Under the pieces are notes generated by a model, which saw nothing but the letters and a program-made list of their open reading frames with translations, ran no database searches and had not been told where the DNA came from. Positions 27,291-35,253 of a DNA stretch of 64,000 nt are shown here, in pieces. The DNA is from JAHJDS01 sp964569795 (lineage in GTDB: Bacteria > Desulfobacterota > Desulfarculia > Desulfarculales > JAHJDS01). A program made the translations under genes and the position numbers. The DNA lies in contig CAZMVB010000002.1 in assembly GCA_964569795.1 (NCBI GenBank), forward strand, positions 62,001 through 126,000, given 5' to 3'. Each line of letters opens with the position of its first letter. Position 1 is the first letter of the stretch.

Positions 27291-28271
27291 TCAGACGAAC
27301 AGACGGTTCAGACGCTCCAGCAGCCCCCCGGCCTCGGCGATGATGTCCTCCACCAGCCGGGCCGCGGGCTTGACCTCGCTGACCAGGCCGGCCACCTGGC
27401 CGCAGGCGATGGGCGCCGTGTCCGGGTCGCCGGACTGGTAGGCCAGCTTGCCCTTGCCGCCGGCGACCAGGGTCAAGATCTCGGCCAGGGTCGTCCCCCG
27501 GGCCTCGACGGCCAGGACCTCGGCCACCAGCTTGTTGTTCACGCAGCGGATGGGGTTCTTGATCGAGGACATGATCAGCGAGGTGTCCGTCTCCTCGGCG
27601 TTTACGACCTTCTGCTTGATGTTGGGGTGGACCGGGGCCTCCTCGGTGGCGAAGAAGGCGGTCCCCATGAGCACCGCCTCGGCGCCCATGGCCAGGGCCC
27701 CCAGGAAACCGCGGCCGTTGGCCACCGCCCCGCCGGCGATGACCGGGACGTCCAGCCGGGCCACGGCCTGGGGGATCAGGACAAAGGCGACGACGTTGTC
27801 CAGGCCGACGTGGCCGCCCGAGCCGATGCCGACCAGGGTCACCGCGTCCACCCCCAGGGCCTGGGCCTTGAGGGCGTGCCTCACCGAGGTCGATTTGTGG
27901 ATGACCTTGACCCCGGCCGCCTTGAAGATCGGCATCAGCGGCTCGGGGCTGCGGCCGGCGGTCTCGACCGCCGGGACCCCTTCATCGCAGATCACCTCGC
28001 AGAACCGGATGGTCCGGTCCGGCACCCCGAACTCGGGGACCATGGACACGTTGACCCCGAAGGGCCGGTCGGTCAGGTCCCGCATCTTGCGGATTTCGGC
28101 GCGCAGGTGCTCGGCGGTGTCGAAGCTTTCGGCGGTGATGAAGCCGAAGGCCCCGGCGTTGCACACCGCGGCCACGAACTCGGCCCGGCTGACCCACTGC
28201 ATGCCGCCGCACAGGATCGGGTGGTCGCAGCCCAGCATGTCGGTAATTTTAGTTCTGAATTGCTTGGCCAT
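27291..28271 (-). CDS. Nitronate monooxygenase / 2-nitropropane dioxygenase-family flavoprotein
   Basis: This 326-aa FMN-binding TIM barrel opens with GCDHPILCGGMQWVS and has GIGSGGHVG and IAGGAVANGRG, the FMN phosphate loops. FabK-type enoyl reductases share this fold, and many anaerobes carry such proteins in acyl-CoA operons. An acyl-CoA reductase or isomerase-like role is as likely as nitronate oxidation, which needs O2. ATG 28271 lies behind GGAGG. Confidence 0.8.
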   Translation of the reverse strand: MAKQFRTKITDMLGCDHPILCGGMQWVSRAEFVAAVCNAGAFGFITAESFDTAEHLRAEIRKMRDLTDRPFGVNVSMVPEFGVPDRTIRFCEVICDEGVPAVETAGRSPEPLMPIFKAAGVKVIHKSTSVRHALKAQALGVDAVTLVGIGSGGHVGLDNVVAFVLIPQAVARLDVPVIAGGAVANGRGFLGALAMGAEAVLMGTAFFATEEAPVHPNIKQKVVNAEETDTSLIMSSIKNPIRCVNNKLVAEVLAVEARGTTLAEILTLVAGGKGKLAYQSGDPDTAPIACGQVAGLVSEVKPAARLVEDIIAEAGGLLERLNRLFV

Positions 28272-28308
28272 GGTCTAAAAAGCCTCCTCGTCGATACAGA
28301 GCCCTTTG

Positions 28309-29463
28309 CTAACCGGGCCTCATCTGCTTTAGCAGTTCCCCGATGATGATCAGCTTCTGGATGTTGTTGGTGCCGGCGCCGAACTCGATGCCCTTCACGT
28401 CCCGGTACATCCGTTCGATGGGGTATTCCTTGATAAAGCCGTAGCCGCCGAAGATCTGGATGGCCTCGCCCACGGCCCTCACCCCGACCTGGCCGCCGAA
28501 CAGCTTGGCATAGGAGGCCTCGAGCCTGACCCGCCGGCCGGTCTCGGCCCTGACCGCGGCCCAGTAGGACAGGACCCGGGCGGCCTGGATCTCGGTGGCG
28601 ATCTGGGCCAGGGTGGACTGGACCATCTGGAAGCCGATGATCGGCCGGCCGAACTGGACCCGGGTCGCGGCGTATTGCCAGGCCAGATCCAGGGCCGCCT
28701 GGGCCACCCCGATGGGGGCGATCGAGTACACGATCCGCTCCCGGTCCAGGCCGCTCATCAGGACCCGGATCCCCTTGTTCTCCTCGCCCAGGAGGTTGGC
28801 GGCCGGGACCTCCATGTCCTCGAAGATCAGTTCGCTGGTGGGCGAGCCCCTGACCCCCATCTTGTGAAGCGGGTTGCCCCGGGAAAAACCGGGGAACGAA
28901 CTCTCGACGATAAAGGCCGAGATGCCGTCCTTGCCCGCCTCGGGCGCGGTCTTGGCATAGACCACGGCCACGTCGCACACGGGACCGTTGGTGATGAACA
29001 TCTTGGTCCCGTTCAGGACGTAGGTGTCGCCCTTCTTCTCGGCCCGGGTCCCCATGGACAGGGCGTCCGAGCCGGACTCGGGCTCGGTGATGCACAGCGC
29101 CCCTATTTTATTACCGGTGATCAGATCGGGCAGGTATTTCCGGCGCTGGGCCTCGGTGCCGTTGCGGAAGATGTTCTCGGTGCACAGGATCGAGTGGGCG
29201 CCCCAGGTGTTGGCCGTGGCCACGCAGCCCCGGGCCAACTCCTCCATGACCAGGACCGCCGAAACAAAATCCGCCCCTGCCCCGCCGTACGGTTCGGGGA
29301 TGGTGATCCCCAGCAGGCCCATCTCGGCCATGGCCCTGAAATTTTCCTCGGGGAAGCGGGCCTGGTCGTCGATCTCCGGGGCCAGGGGGGCCAGTTGCTC
29401 GTCGGCCAAGCGGGCCACTGTATCTTTGAGCATCTTTTGTTCGTCGGTCAGATCGAAGTCCAT
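28309..29463 (-). CDS. Acyl-CoA dehydrogenase (isovaleryl/long-chain type active site)
   Basis: This 384-aa FAD enzyme has ITEPESGSDA, FGRPIIGFQMVQ and IFGGYGFIKEYP. Like the other dehydrogenase in this operon it lacks Glu at the YEGT position (FGAGTNNIQK) and instead has Glu in LDRERIV, the base position of isovaleryl-CoA dehydrogenase. ATG 29463 is taken; the GTG three codons earlier overlaps the TetR stop. Two dehydrogenases of the same subtype suggest a branched or long-chain substrate. Confidence 0.9.
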   Translation of the reverse strand: MDFDLTDEQKMLKDTVARLADEQLAPLAPEIDDQARFPEENFRAMAEMGLLGITIPEPYGGAGADFVSAVLVMEELARGCVATANTWGAHSILCTENIFRNGTEAQRRKYLPDLITGNKIGALCITEPESGSDALSMGTRAEKKGDTYVLNGTKMFITNGPVCDVAVVYAKTAPEAGKDGISAFIVESSFPGFSRGNPLHKMGVRGSPTSELIFEDMEVPAANLLGEENKGIRVLMSGLDRERIVYSIAPIGVAQAALDLAWQYAATRVQFGRPIIGFQMVQSTLAQIATEIQAARVLSYWAAVRAETGRRVRLEASYAKLFGGQVGVRAVGEAIQIFGGYGFIKEYPIERMYRDVKGIEFGAGTNNIQKLIIIGELLKQMRPG

Positions 29464-29468
29464 GCCCC

Positions 29469-30098
29469 TCACTCCCGTGGCTTGGCCACTCCGCTCAAGA
29501 TGAACCGGTACAATTTTTCGCTCAGATCGTCGGGCGACATCTCCCGGTCAAAGGCCACGCCGGTCAGACAGACGTGCTCGATGCCGCCCAGGATGACCTG
29601 GCGCAAAAAGGTCGGCGGCAGATCGTCGCGGATCTCGCCGCTGGCGATGCCCTCCTCGATGATCTTCAGGACGATGTCGCTGTACTGCTTGACCAGGGCG
29701 TAGGTCTGGCTGGTGAAGTAGTCGGAAAAGCTGCGCACCTCGAGCAGCAGGATCCGGGCAAAGGTCCGGTCCGTGGCGTAAACGTTGACGTGGGTCCAGA
29801 TGATCTTGCGCAGCTTGTTCAGGGCGCCCTTGACGCCCCCCAGGTCGTGGTAAACCTGGGCCTCGTAGTGCTGGAGATACTCGGTCAGTACCTGGTACAG
29901 CAGGTCCCGCTTGTCCTTGAAGTACTTGTAGATCAAGGCCTCGGTCACGCCGGCGGTCTTGGCGATCTCGGCCGTGGTGATGGCGCTGAAATCCTTTCGG
30001 CCCAGGAGTCCGACCAGGGCCTGGACGATCTTGACCCGGCCCGCCGGGTAGTCGCCCCGGCCGAACCAGGCGGAATGATGATTGACGTCAAGAGCCAT
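29469..30098 (-). CDS. TetR/AcrR-family transcriptional regulator
   Basis: This 209-aa protein has the N-terminal helix-turn-helix TTAEIAKTAGVTEALIYKYF and a C-terminal ligand domain of typical TetR length. It sits inside the operon, overlapping the reductase gene by 11 nt and ending 5 nt before the acyl-CoA dehydrogenase. Autoregulation through the palindromes at 32.9 kb, with an acyl-CoA as inducer, is a reasonable inference. Confidence 0.88.
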   Translation of the reverse strand: MALDVNHHSAWFGRGDYPAGRVKIVQALVGLLGRKDFSAITTAEIAKTAGVTEALIYKYFKDKRDLLYQVLTEYLQHYEAQVYHDLGGVKGALNKLRKIIWTHVNVYATDRTFARILLLEVRSFSDYFTSQTYALVKQYSDIVLKIIEEGIASGEIRDDLPPTFLRQVILGGIEHVCLTGVAFDREMSPDDLSEKLYRFILSGVAKPRE

Positions 30099-31269
30099 GG
30101 CCCTTCCCTTGAATGGGCGCGATCTCCAGGTCGGTCAGGGGGTACGACACGCAGGCGTGGACGTACCCGTAGCGCTTATCCGACCGACGGACCAGGGCCC
30201 CGGCCGGCTGAAAGACTTTTCCGTAAAGGACCCTGACCCGGCACTGGCTGCACTCCCCGGACCGGCACAGGGACGGGACGGTCAGCCCGGCCCGTTCCAG
30301 CCCAGCGAGCAGGGGCTCGGCCGCCTGGGCGGTGAAGGTCGGGCCGCCTTGGACCCTGACCTCGAAGGAGTCCTCGGCCGAGACCTCGGCCGGCCAGTTT
30401 GGCGCGGCCGTGACGTTCAGCGGCGGGCCGTAAACCTCGGTCCGAATCCTCCGCCGCAGCACGCCCAGGGCGGCCAGTTCGGCCAGGCAGAAATCGTACA
30501 TGGCCTGGGGGCCGCACAGATAAAAGGTTTTTTCGCCCAGGTCGCCCACGGCCCCCTGGATCACCTGCCGGGTGATGTACCCGGTCGGTCCGTCCCAGCC
30601 CGAAGCCGGATTTTCGACAACGGGCAGGTATGAAAAATTATCGAACCGCCGGGCCAGGCCGGTTAAATGGTCGTGAAATATGATCTCGTCCGCGGTCCGG
30701 CTGCCGTAGATCAGGCTCACGGTCCGGTCCAGGCCACACTCCAGGATTTCGCGGATCATACTGTAAAAGGGCGTGATCCCGCTGCCCCCGGCCAGGCAGA
30801 CCATGTTTTTCTGGTGGAAGAGGGGGTTGTGATAGAAATGGCCGGCCGGCCCCGAGGCGGTCAGGGAGTCACCGGGCCCCACCTGGTCCAGGAGATAATT
30901 CGAGACCAGACCGCCCTTGACCCGGCGCACGGTGATCTCGTAAAAGCCGATCTGGTTGGGCGGCGAGCTGAGGCTGTAGGGCCGGCTGGTCCGGACGTGA
31001 TCGACCTCGACGAACAGGGAGATATACTGCCCGGCCTGGAAGGGGGGCAGCGGCCCGGCGGCCGGCACCAGGCGCAGGGTCCTGGTCGAGGGCGTCTCCG
31101 GGATGACCTCGGCCACCTTCAGGTCGATCCGGGCCGGGTGGAGGCGATCGATGAACCGGTGGGCGCCGCATTGGTCCAGGTCGTAATCCACCCCGTATTT
31201 GCGGCTCATCTCGATGGCCTGGGCGACCTCGGGGTATCCATCCAAATCTTCGAGAAAGTTGGTGCTCAT
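30088..31269 (-). CDS. Ferredoxin reductase with C-terminal [2Fe-2S] ferredoxin domain
   Basis: This 393-aa protein has an FAD domain with RPYSLSSPP near residue 113, an NAD(P) domain with GGSGITPFYS and CGPQAMYDF, and a plant-type ferredoxin domain whose CRSGECSQC plus a later Cys (HACVSYP) bind one [2Fe-2S] cluster. This order matches electron-transfer components of oxygenase or hydroxylase systems such as PaaE. In an anaerobe it could shuttle electrons between NAD(P)H and a partner flavoprotein, for example the neighbouring FAD oxidoreductase. Confidence 0.85.
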   Translation of the reverse strand: MSTNFLEDLDGYPEVAQAIEMSRKYGVDYDLDQCGAHRFIDRLHPARIDLKVAEVIPETPSTRTLRLVPAAGPLPPFQAGQYISLFVEVDHVRTSRPYSLSSPPNQIGFYEITVRRVKGGLVSNYLLDQVGPGDSLTASGPAGHFYHNPLFHQKNMVCLAGGSGITPFYSMIREILECGLDRTVSLIYGSRTADEIIFHDHLTGLARRFDNFSYLPVVENPASGWDGPTGYITRQVIQGAVGDLGEKTFYLCGPQAMYDFCLAELAALGVLRRRIRTEVYGPPLNVTAAPNWPAEVSAEDSFEVRVQGGPTFTAQAAEPLLAGLERAGLTVPSLCRSGECSQCRVRVLYGKVFQPAGALVRRSDKRYGYVHACVSYPLTDLEIAPIQGKGHGS

Positions 31270-31284
31270 GACGCTCTCCCGGCC

Positions 31285-32784
31285 TCAGGCGCCGATCTTG
31301 CGGATGACGGAACTGGCCGCGGCCCGGCCGGCCTCCAGGGTGGCCTGGAACCCGCAGTCGCCGCTCCAGCCGCTGGCAAAGTACAGGCCGTCGATGGCCG
31401 ACCGGCGGCCCGGCTGGAAGAACAGCGAATCCTTGGTCTGCTGCTCGAAGCCGTAGATGGCCCCCTGGGGATGGCCCAGGTAGCGCATGTGGGTCAGGGG
31501 CGTGGCCACCTCCATCTCCTCGATGTATCCCCGGAGGCCGGGGTGGACCTTTTCCACGACCCGCAGCAGGCCGTCGGCCACCCGGTATTTGGTCTGAAAA
31601 TACCCGGTCGGCGGCACCCTCAGCCACGGTTCGCCGAACTTGAGGGTCACCAGGCTCATCTGGCAGGTCCCGGGCGGCGAGAAGTCCGGGTCGGCCACGT
31701 TGTAGCAGCTCAGGACCATCAGATCCTCGTCGATGTCCAGGGCGTGCATCTGCCTCGTCGGCCGGTCGCTGACCGTGGGGTCGCTCATGATGAAGCTGGT
31801 CGAGGCGCTGACCCCGACCTGCGAGGGCTCGCAGTCCAGGCCCATGAACAGGACGAACCCCGAGGCGCTCAGGCTGCGGCCCCGCATCTCGACCAGGGCC
31901 TGGGGCGGCACCTGCTCGGCCCCGATGAGTTGGAGATAGGTCAACACCGACGAGGCGTTGGAGACCACGAACCGGGTGTCCACCCGGTCGCCCTGGTCGG
32001 TGATCACGCCCCTGACCGCCCCGTTCTCGACTACGATCCGGTGAGCCCCGCAGCCCAGCCGGGCCGAGCCGCCGGCCTGAAAAAACTTGTTCAGGAGGGC
32101 ATTGGACATGGCCTGGGAGCCGCCCTTGATGTGGAACGGCTTGAACTCGATGAACACGTAGAACAGGATGGCCAGATAGACAAAGGCCATCCGGGTGGGC
32201 GAGATGCCCAGGTAGCCCCAGTAAACCGAGAGCACGGCCTTGAGCAGTCCGTCGGCAAAGAACTCGTCCAGGACTTCCTTGGTGGATCGCAGGGAGTATT
32301 TGTAGAGCAAGGGGTATTTGTCCCGGGAGGGCTGGGGGTCGCGGAACACGGCCACGGCCAGGAACTGCTCGGACAGCCGGTAGATCAGCTCGAAGAATTT
32401 TTCGATACGGTCTCGCTCGGCCGGGAAACTCTCCTGCAACACCGAGACCGTGCCGTGGAGGTCAGCGGGGAGGACCAGGTCAAGGCCGTCCGGGACGACG
32501 ACCCGGTACAGGTCGGCCATTTCCACGAATTCCAGGTCTTCGGTCACGCCCAGGCCGTCGAGCAGGAAGCGGGTCGGTCCTGGTTTTTCGGGGCGGCCCA
32601 GGCCGGAGAGCTGGTGCAGGGCGACCTCGAACTCGAAGCGGCCCCGGACAAAGCTGGTGGCGCAGCCGCCGGGGACGTGGTGCCGTTCCAGGAGCATGAC
32701 CTTGAGGCCCTTTTGGGCCAGGGCCGCCGAGGCGGTCAGGCCGCCGTTGCCGGCCCCGATGACCACCGCGTCAAAGGCGCTCAT
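31285..32784 (-). CDS. FAD-dependent oxidoreductase, phytoene-desaturase-like
   Basis: This 499-aa protein has the dinucleotide-binding motif VVIGAGNGGLTASAALAQ followed by LLERHHVPGG, and a C-terminal FAD-contact segment GLYFASGWSGDCGFQATLEAG. The architecture is that of CrtI/amine-oxidase-type flavoproteins (phytoene desaturase, prolycopene isomerase, retinol saturase). No carotenoid genes are nearby. As first gene of the acyl-CoA operon it may oxidise or saturate a lipid-like substrate. ATG 32784 follows GGAGG by 6 nt. Confidence 0.82.
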   Translation of the reverse strand: MSAFDAVVIGAGNGGLTASAALAQKGLKVMLLERHHVPGGCATSFVRGRFEFEVALHQLSGLGRPEKPGPTRFLLDGLGVTEDLEFVEMADLYRVVVPDGLDLVLPADLHGTVSVLQESFPAERDRIEKFFELIYRLSEQFLAVAVFRDPQPSRDKYPLLYKYSLRSTKEVLDEFFADGLLKAVLSVYWGYLGISPTRMAFVYLAILFYVFIEFKPFHIKGGSQAMSNALLNKFFQAGGSARLGCGAHRIVVENGAVRGVITDQGDRVDTRFVVSNASSVLTYLQLIGAEQVPPQALVEMRGRSLSASGFVLFMGLDCEPSQVGVSASTSFIMSDPTVSDRPTRQMHALDIDEDLMVLSCYNVADPDFSPPGTCQMSLVTLKFGEPWLRVPPTGYFQTKYRVADGLLRVVEKVHPGLRGYIEEMEVATPLTHMRYLGHPQGAIYGFEQQTKDSLFFQPGRRSAIDGLYFASGWSGDCGFQATLEAGRAAASSVIRKIGA

Positions 32785-32894
32785 CATCGTCCTCCGTGAG
32801 GGGGCGGATCGCGTCATCCGGTCGCGGCCGGCAGGGGCTGATCCACCTGGATGCCGCTCCGGCCCGACCGGTTGGGAGAGACGGCCGCCGCCAA

Positions 32895-32909
32895 GTTAGG
32901 AAACCTAAC
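32895..32909. promoter_or_regulatory. Palindrome GTTAGGAAACCTAAC
   Basis: Perfect 6-bp arms around AAA, between the operon promoter and its first gene. A second imperfect palindrome (CAGACAGTT and AACTGACTG) lies at 32915-32940. They are possible additional regulator sites. Confidence 0.4.
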
Positions 32910-32959
32910 CTTTTCAGACAGTTATCACCACAACTGACTGTTTTTACGCGTTTTTTTAT

Positions 32960-32992
32960 AGTGAGTAAAACTCACTTCGTGGTCAGTGTCAA
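32960..32992 (-). promoter_or_regulatory. Promoter and TetR-type operator of the acyl-CoA operon
   Basis: On the - strand TTGACA (32992-32987), a 17-nt spacer and TTTACT (32969-32964) form a promoter. Embedded in it is the perfect 17-bp palindrome AGTGAGTAAAACTCACT (32960-32976), the size and symmetry of a TetR-family operator. It overlaps the -10 box, so binding would block transcription of the 18.5-kb operon that contains the tetR gene. Confidence 0.6.
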
Positions 32993-33028
32993 GTCTTTTT
33001 TATGGCCGGGGACTCAGGCACAAAAAGG

Positions 33029-33073
33029 AGGCCTGTCCCCCACCCCACCAGACCGGGGGTGGGGGACAGGCCT
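33029..33073 (-). terminator. Strong terminator downstream of rubrerythrin
   Basis: An 18-bp perfect stem (AGGCCTGTCCCCCACCCC with its complement) closes a 9-nt loop. On the - strand it is followed by CCTTTTTG. It should end the sensor-kinase/rubrerythrin transcript and insulate the divergently ordered acyl-CoA operon promoter. The remainder of the 32785-33148 gap holds only this hairpin, the operon promoter and its palindromes. Confidence 0.85.
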
Positions 33074-33148
33074 CTCAAGGCGCGACCGGACGCCGACGCA
33101 ACGGGGCAGGTAGGCCCCGCCTGAAAGGGCGGCGCTGGGGATCAAGCG

Positions 33149-33646
33149 CTATGAAATTTTGAAGAAGCGGTCTCCCTTGGCGTTGCAGACCGGGCAGCGC
33201 TCGGGGGGCTCTTTCTCGGCGGTGTGGCCGCAGACCGGGCAGACCCAGTAGGGGTAGTCGGCCAGGTCGCCGTCCAGGTTGTCCAGCAATTTTTGATACA
33301 GGGCGGCGTGGGTCTTTTCGACGGCGTTGGCCCAGTTGAAGGTCCGCAGGGCGCCGGCGTTATTTTCGGCCTCGGCGTCGGCGATCATCTGGGGATACAT
33401 CTTGGTGAACTCGTGGGTTTCACCGCCGATGGCCTCCTGGAGATTTTCGCGGGTGGTCTTGACGCCGCCCAGGGTGCGGAGGTGGTTGATGGCGTGGATC
33501 GTCTCGGCCTCGGCCGCGGCCCGGAACAACCGAGCCACCTGGGGAAGTCCCTCGTCGGCGGCCTTTTGGGCAAAGGCCAGATACCTCCGGTTGGCCTGTG
33601 ATTCCCCGGCAAAGGCGTCTTTCAGGTTCTGTTCGCTCTTGGACAT
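33149..33646 (-). CDS. rbr: Rubrerythrin
   Basis: This 165-aa cytoplasmic peroxide reductase has a ferritin-like diiron domain with ESQANRRYLAF and EAETIHAINH, and a second half with ENNAGALRTFNWANAVEKTH. These give the four-helix Glu/His ligand set. The C-terminal rubredoxin-like domain has CPVCGH and CPVCNA binding one Fe. It removes H2O2 in anaerobes using NADH-linked electrons. The start lies 29 nt downstream of a histidine-kinase gene with no terminator seen between, so it may be cotranscribed with sensors. Confidence 0.95.
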   Translation of the reverse strand: MSKSEQNLKDAFAGESQANRRYLAFAQKAADEGLPQVARLFRAAAEAETIHAINHLRTLGGVKTTRENLQEAIGGETHEFTKMYPQMIADAEAENNAGALRTFNWANAVEKTHAALYQKLLDNLDGDLADYPYWVCPVCGHTAEKEPPERCPVCNAKGDRFFKIS

Positions 33647-33675
33647 TGGCTCCTCCTGGTGAGCCCCGATCCGGA

Positions 33676-35253
33676 TCAGGGCTGAAAGGTGGCGGTGACC
33701 TCCCGGCCCCGGCCAACCTCCAACCGACCGTCCAGTTGACGGGTGACCAGGTCCCTCACCAGATTAAGCCCCAAGTCCGGGGCGTCCGTCAAGACGCCCG
33801 GCGGCCCCGGGCCGTCAATGGTGACGCCCATCTGGATCCAGCCGTCCCCGCTCTGGCCGACCGAGACCGTGACCCGTCCGGGGCTGCCCGGGGCCGGTCC
33901 GACGGCGTGGCGGACCAATTCGTGGAGGATCAGGCCGCAGACCACGGCCCGGTCAAAACCGATGTAAACCGGCTGGCCCTTGACCTCGAGCACCACCCCG
34001 GCCGCGCTCGCCCCCAGCAGCCGGTTCGGTTCCGAGGTCAAGCCCCGGGCCAAGGCCTTGAGATCGACGCGGGTCGTCAGCCGGGAACGATGCAGCACCT
34101 CGTGGATCAGGCCCAGGGCCGTCAGACGCAACCGGGTCTCCTGGACGATCTGCTTGGGCGGGCGGGCGTCGGGCCTCCCGGACTCCAGGGACAACACCTC
34201 GGACAGGAGCCGGACGTTGTTTTTCAGGTGCTGGTGCATCTCCCGGACCACCACCTCTTTCTCCTGGATGGCGACCCGGACCTGCTCCTCGATCCCTTTG
34301 GCCTCGGTGACGTCGGTGATGAAATTCAGGGTGGCCGGCTCGCCCTCCCAGTAGAACCTGGTTCCCCGAATGGCCGCCCACCAGACGGTCTTGTCCTTGC
34401 GGACCATGCGGCACTGGTACACCTCCGGGATCTCCCGGCCGGCGATGCGGTCCACGTGCCGCTGCAGCACCAGATCCCGGTCGTCGGGATGGATCAGTTT
34501 GGCGATCAAGCCCGAGGTCATCTCGCCGGGCGTGTAGCCGACCATCCGGCAGGCCAGGTCATTGGCCATCTTGATCCGGGCGTCCTGGACGACGAGCACC
34601 CCCAGGCCGGCGTGCTCCATGACCAGGCGGAATCTGTCCTCGGCCTCCTGGAGGGCGGCCGCCTGTCGATTCTGGTCGGTGACCTCGAGGCCGTGGGCCA
34701 GGACCAGCGGTTCGCCCTGGGCCGAGGCCAGGGGCACCCCGCACATCCGAAAGGATCGGCCCCGGCGATCGGTCCAGTCCCAGTGTTCGGACCGTCCGGA
34801 TTCGAAGACCCGGATGGCGGGGCAGACGACGCACGGTTCGGTCCGGCCGCGCTTGACCTCGAAGCAGGCCCGGCCCCGAAAGTCGCCGAATTCCTCGCGG
34901 GCGAGCCGGTTGGCCCAGCGCAGGGAGTGATCCCGGTCCTGGATGAACACGAACCCGGGCAGCTCCTCGAGGACGGAGGACAGGACCGCCCAGCCCGGGG
35001 CGGGCCCGTCGTCCGGGAAAGGCGAACCGCCCGTCAGGGCCCGCCCTGGCTGAGGCTCACCTTGCCGCCGCTCGATTTCCCGGAGCGGCTCCACCCGCCT
35101 CCCAACGTCCCTCTCGGTGCGATCAATCATCGGCCCCTCCCGGTCCCGGCGAGTCCAATCGGCCGAGGCCGCGGCCGGCTCGGCCAGAGGTGTCGCCAGC
35201 ATTGCCAGTTCCGCCAGGAAACGGGCCGGGTCATCATGGCCTCCCGTTGTCAT
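33676..35253 (-). CDS. PAS-domain sensor histidine kinase (HisKA_2 type) with degenerate ATP-binding domain
   Basis: This 525-aa cytoplasmic protein has a first PAS-like domain (about 95-200, with EPCVVCPAIRVFESG, a Cys pair), a second PAS (about 205-325) and a HisKA_2 dimerisation region, VVREMHQHLKNNVRLLSEVL, with the phospho-acceptor His. In the catalytic domain the N-box reads ILHELVRHAVG where ILNELVSNALKH is usual, so both Asn are lost. The late G-box GLNLVRDLV remains. It overlaps the upstream hybrid kinase gene by 20 nt. Kinase activity is doubtful. Confidence 0.8.
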   Translation of the reverse strand: MTTGGHDDPARFLAELAMLATPLAEPAAASADWTRRDREGPMIDRTERDVGRRVEPLREIERRQGEPQPGRALTGGSPFPDDGPAPGWAVLSSVLEELPGFVFIQDRDHSLRWANRLAREEFGDFRGRACFEVKRGRTEPCVVCPAIRVFESGRSEHWDWTDRRGRSFRMCGVPLASAQGEPLVLAHGLEVTDQNRQAAALQEAEDRFRLVMEHAGLGVLVVQDARIKMANDLACRMVGYTPGEMTSGLIAKLIHPDDRDLVLQRHVDRIAGREIPEVYQCRMVRKDKTVWWAAIRGTRFYWEGEPATLNFITDVTEAKGIEEQVRVAIQEKEVVVREMHQHLKNNVRLLSEVLSLESGRPDARPPKQIVQETRLRLTALGLIHEVLHRSRLTTRVDLKALARGLTSEPNRLLGASAAGVVLEVKGQPVYIGFDRAVVCGLILHELVRHAVGPAPGSPGRVTVSVGQSGDGWIQMGVTIDGPGPPGVLTDAPDLGLNLVRDLVTRQLDGRLEVGRGREVTATFQP

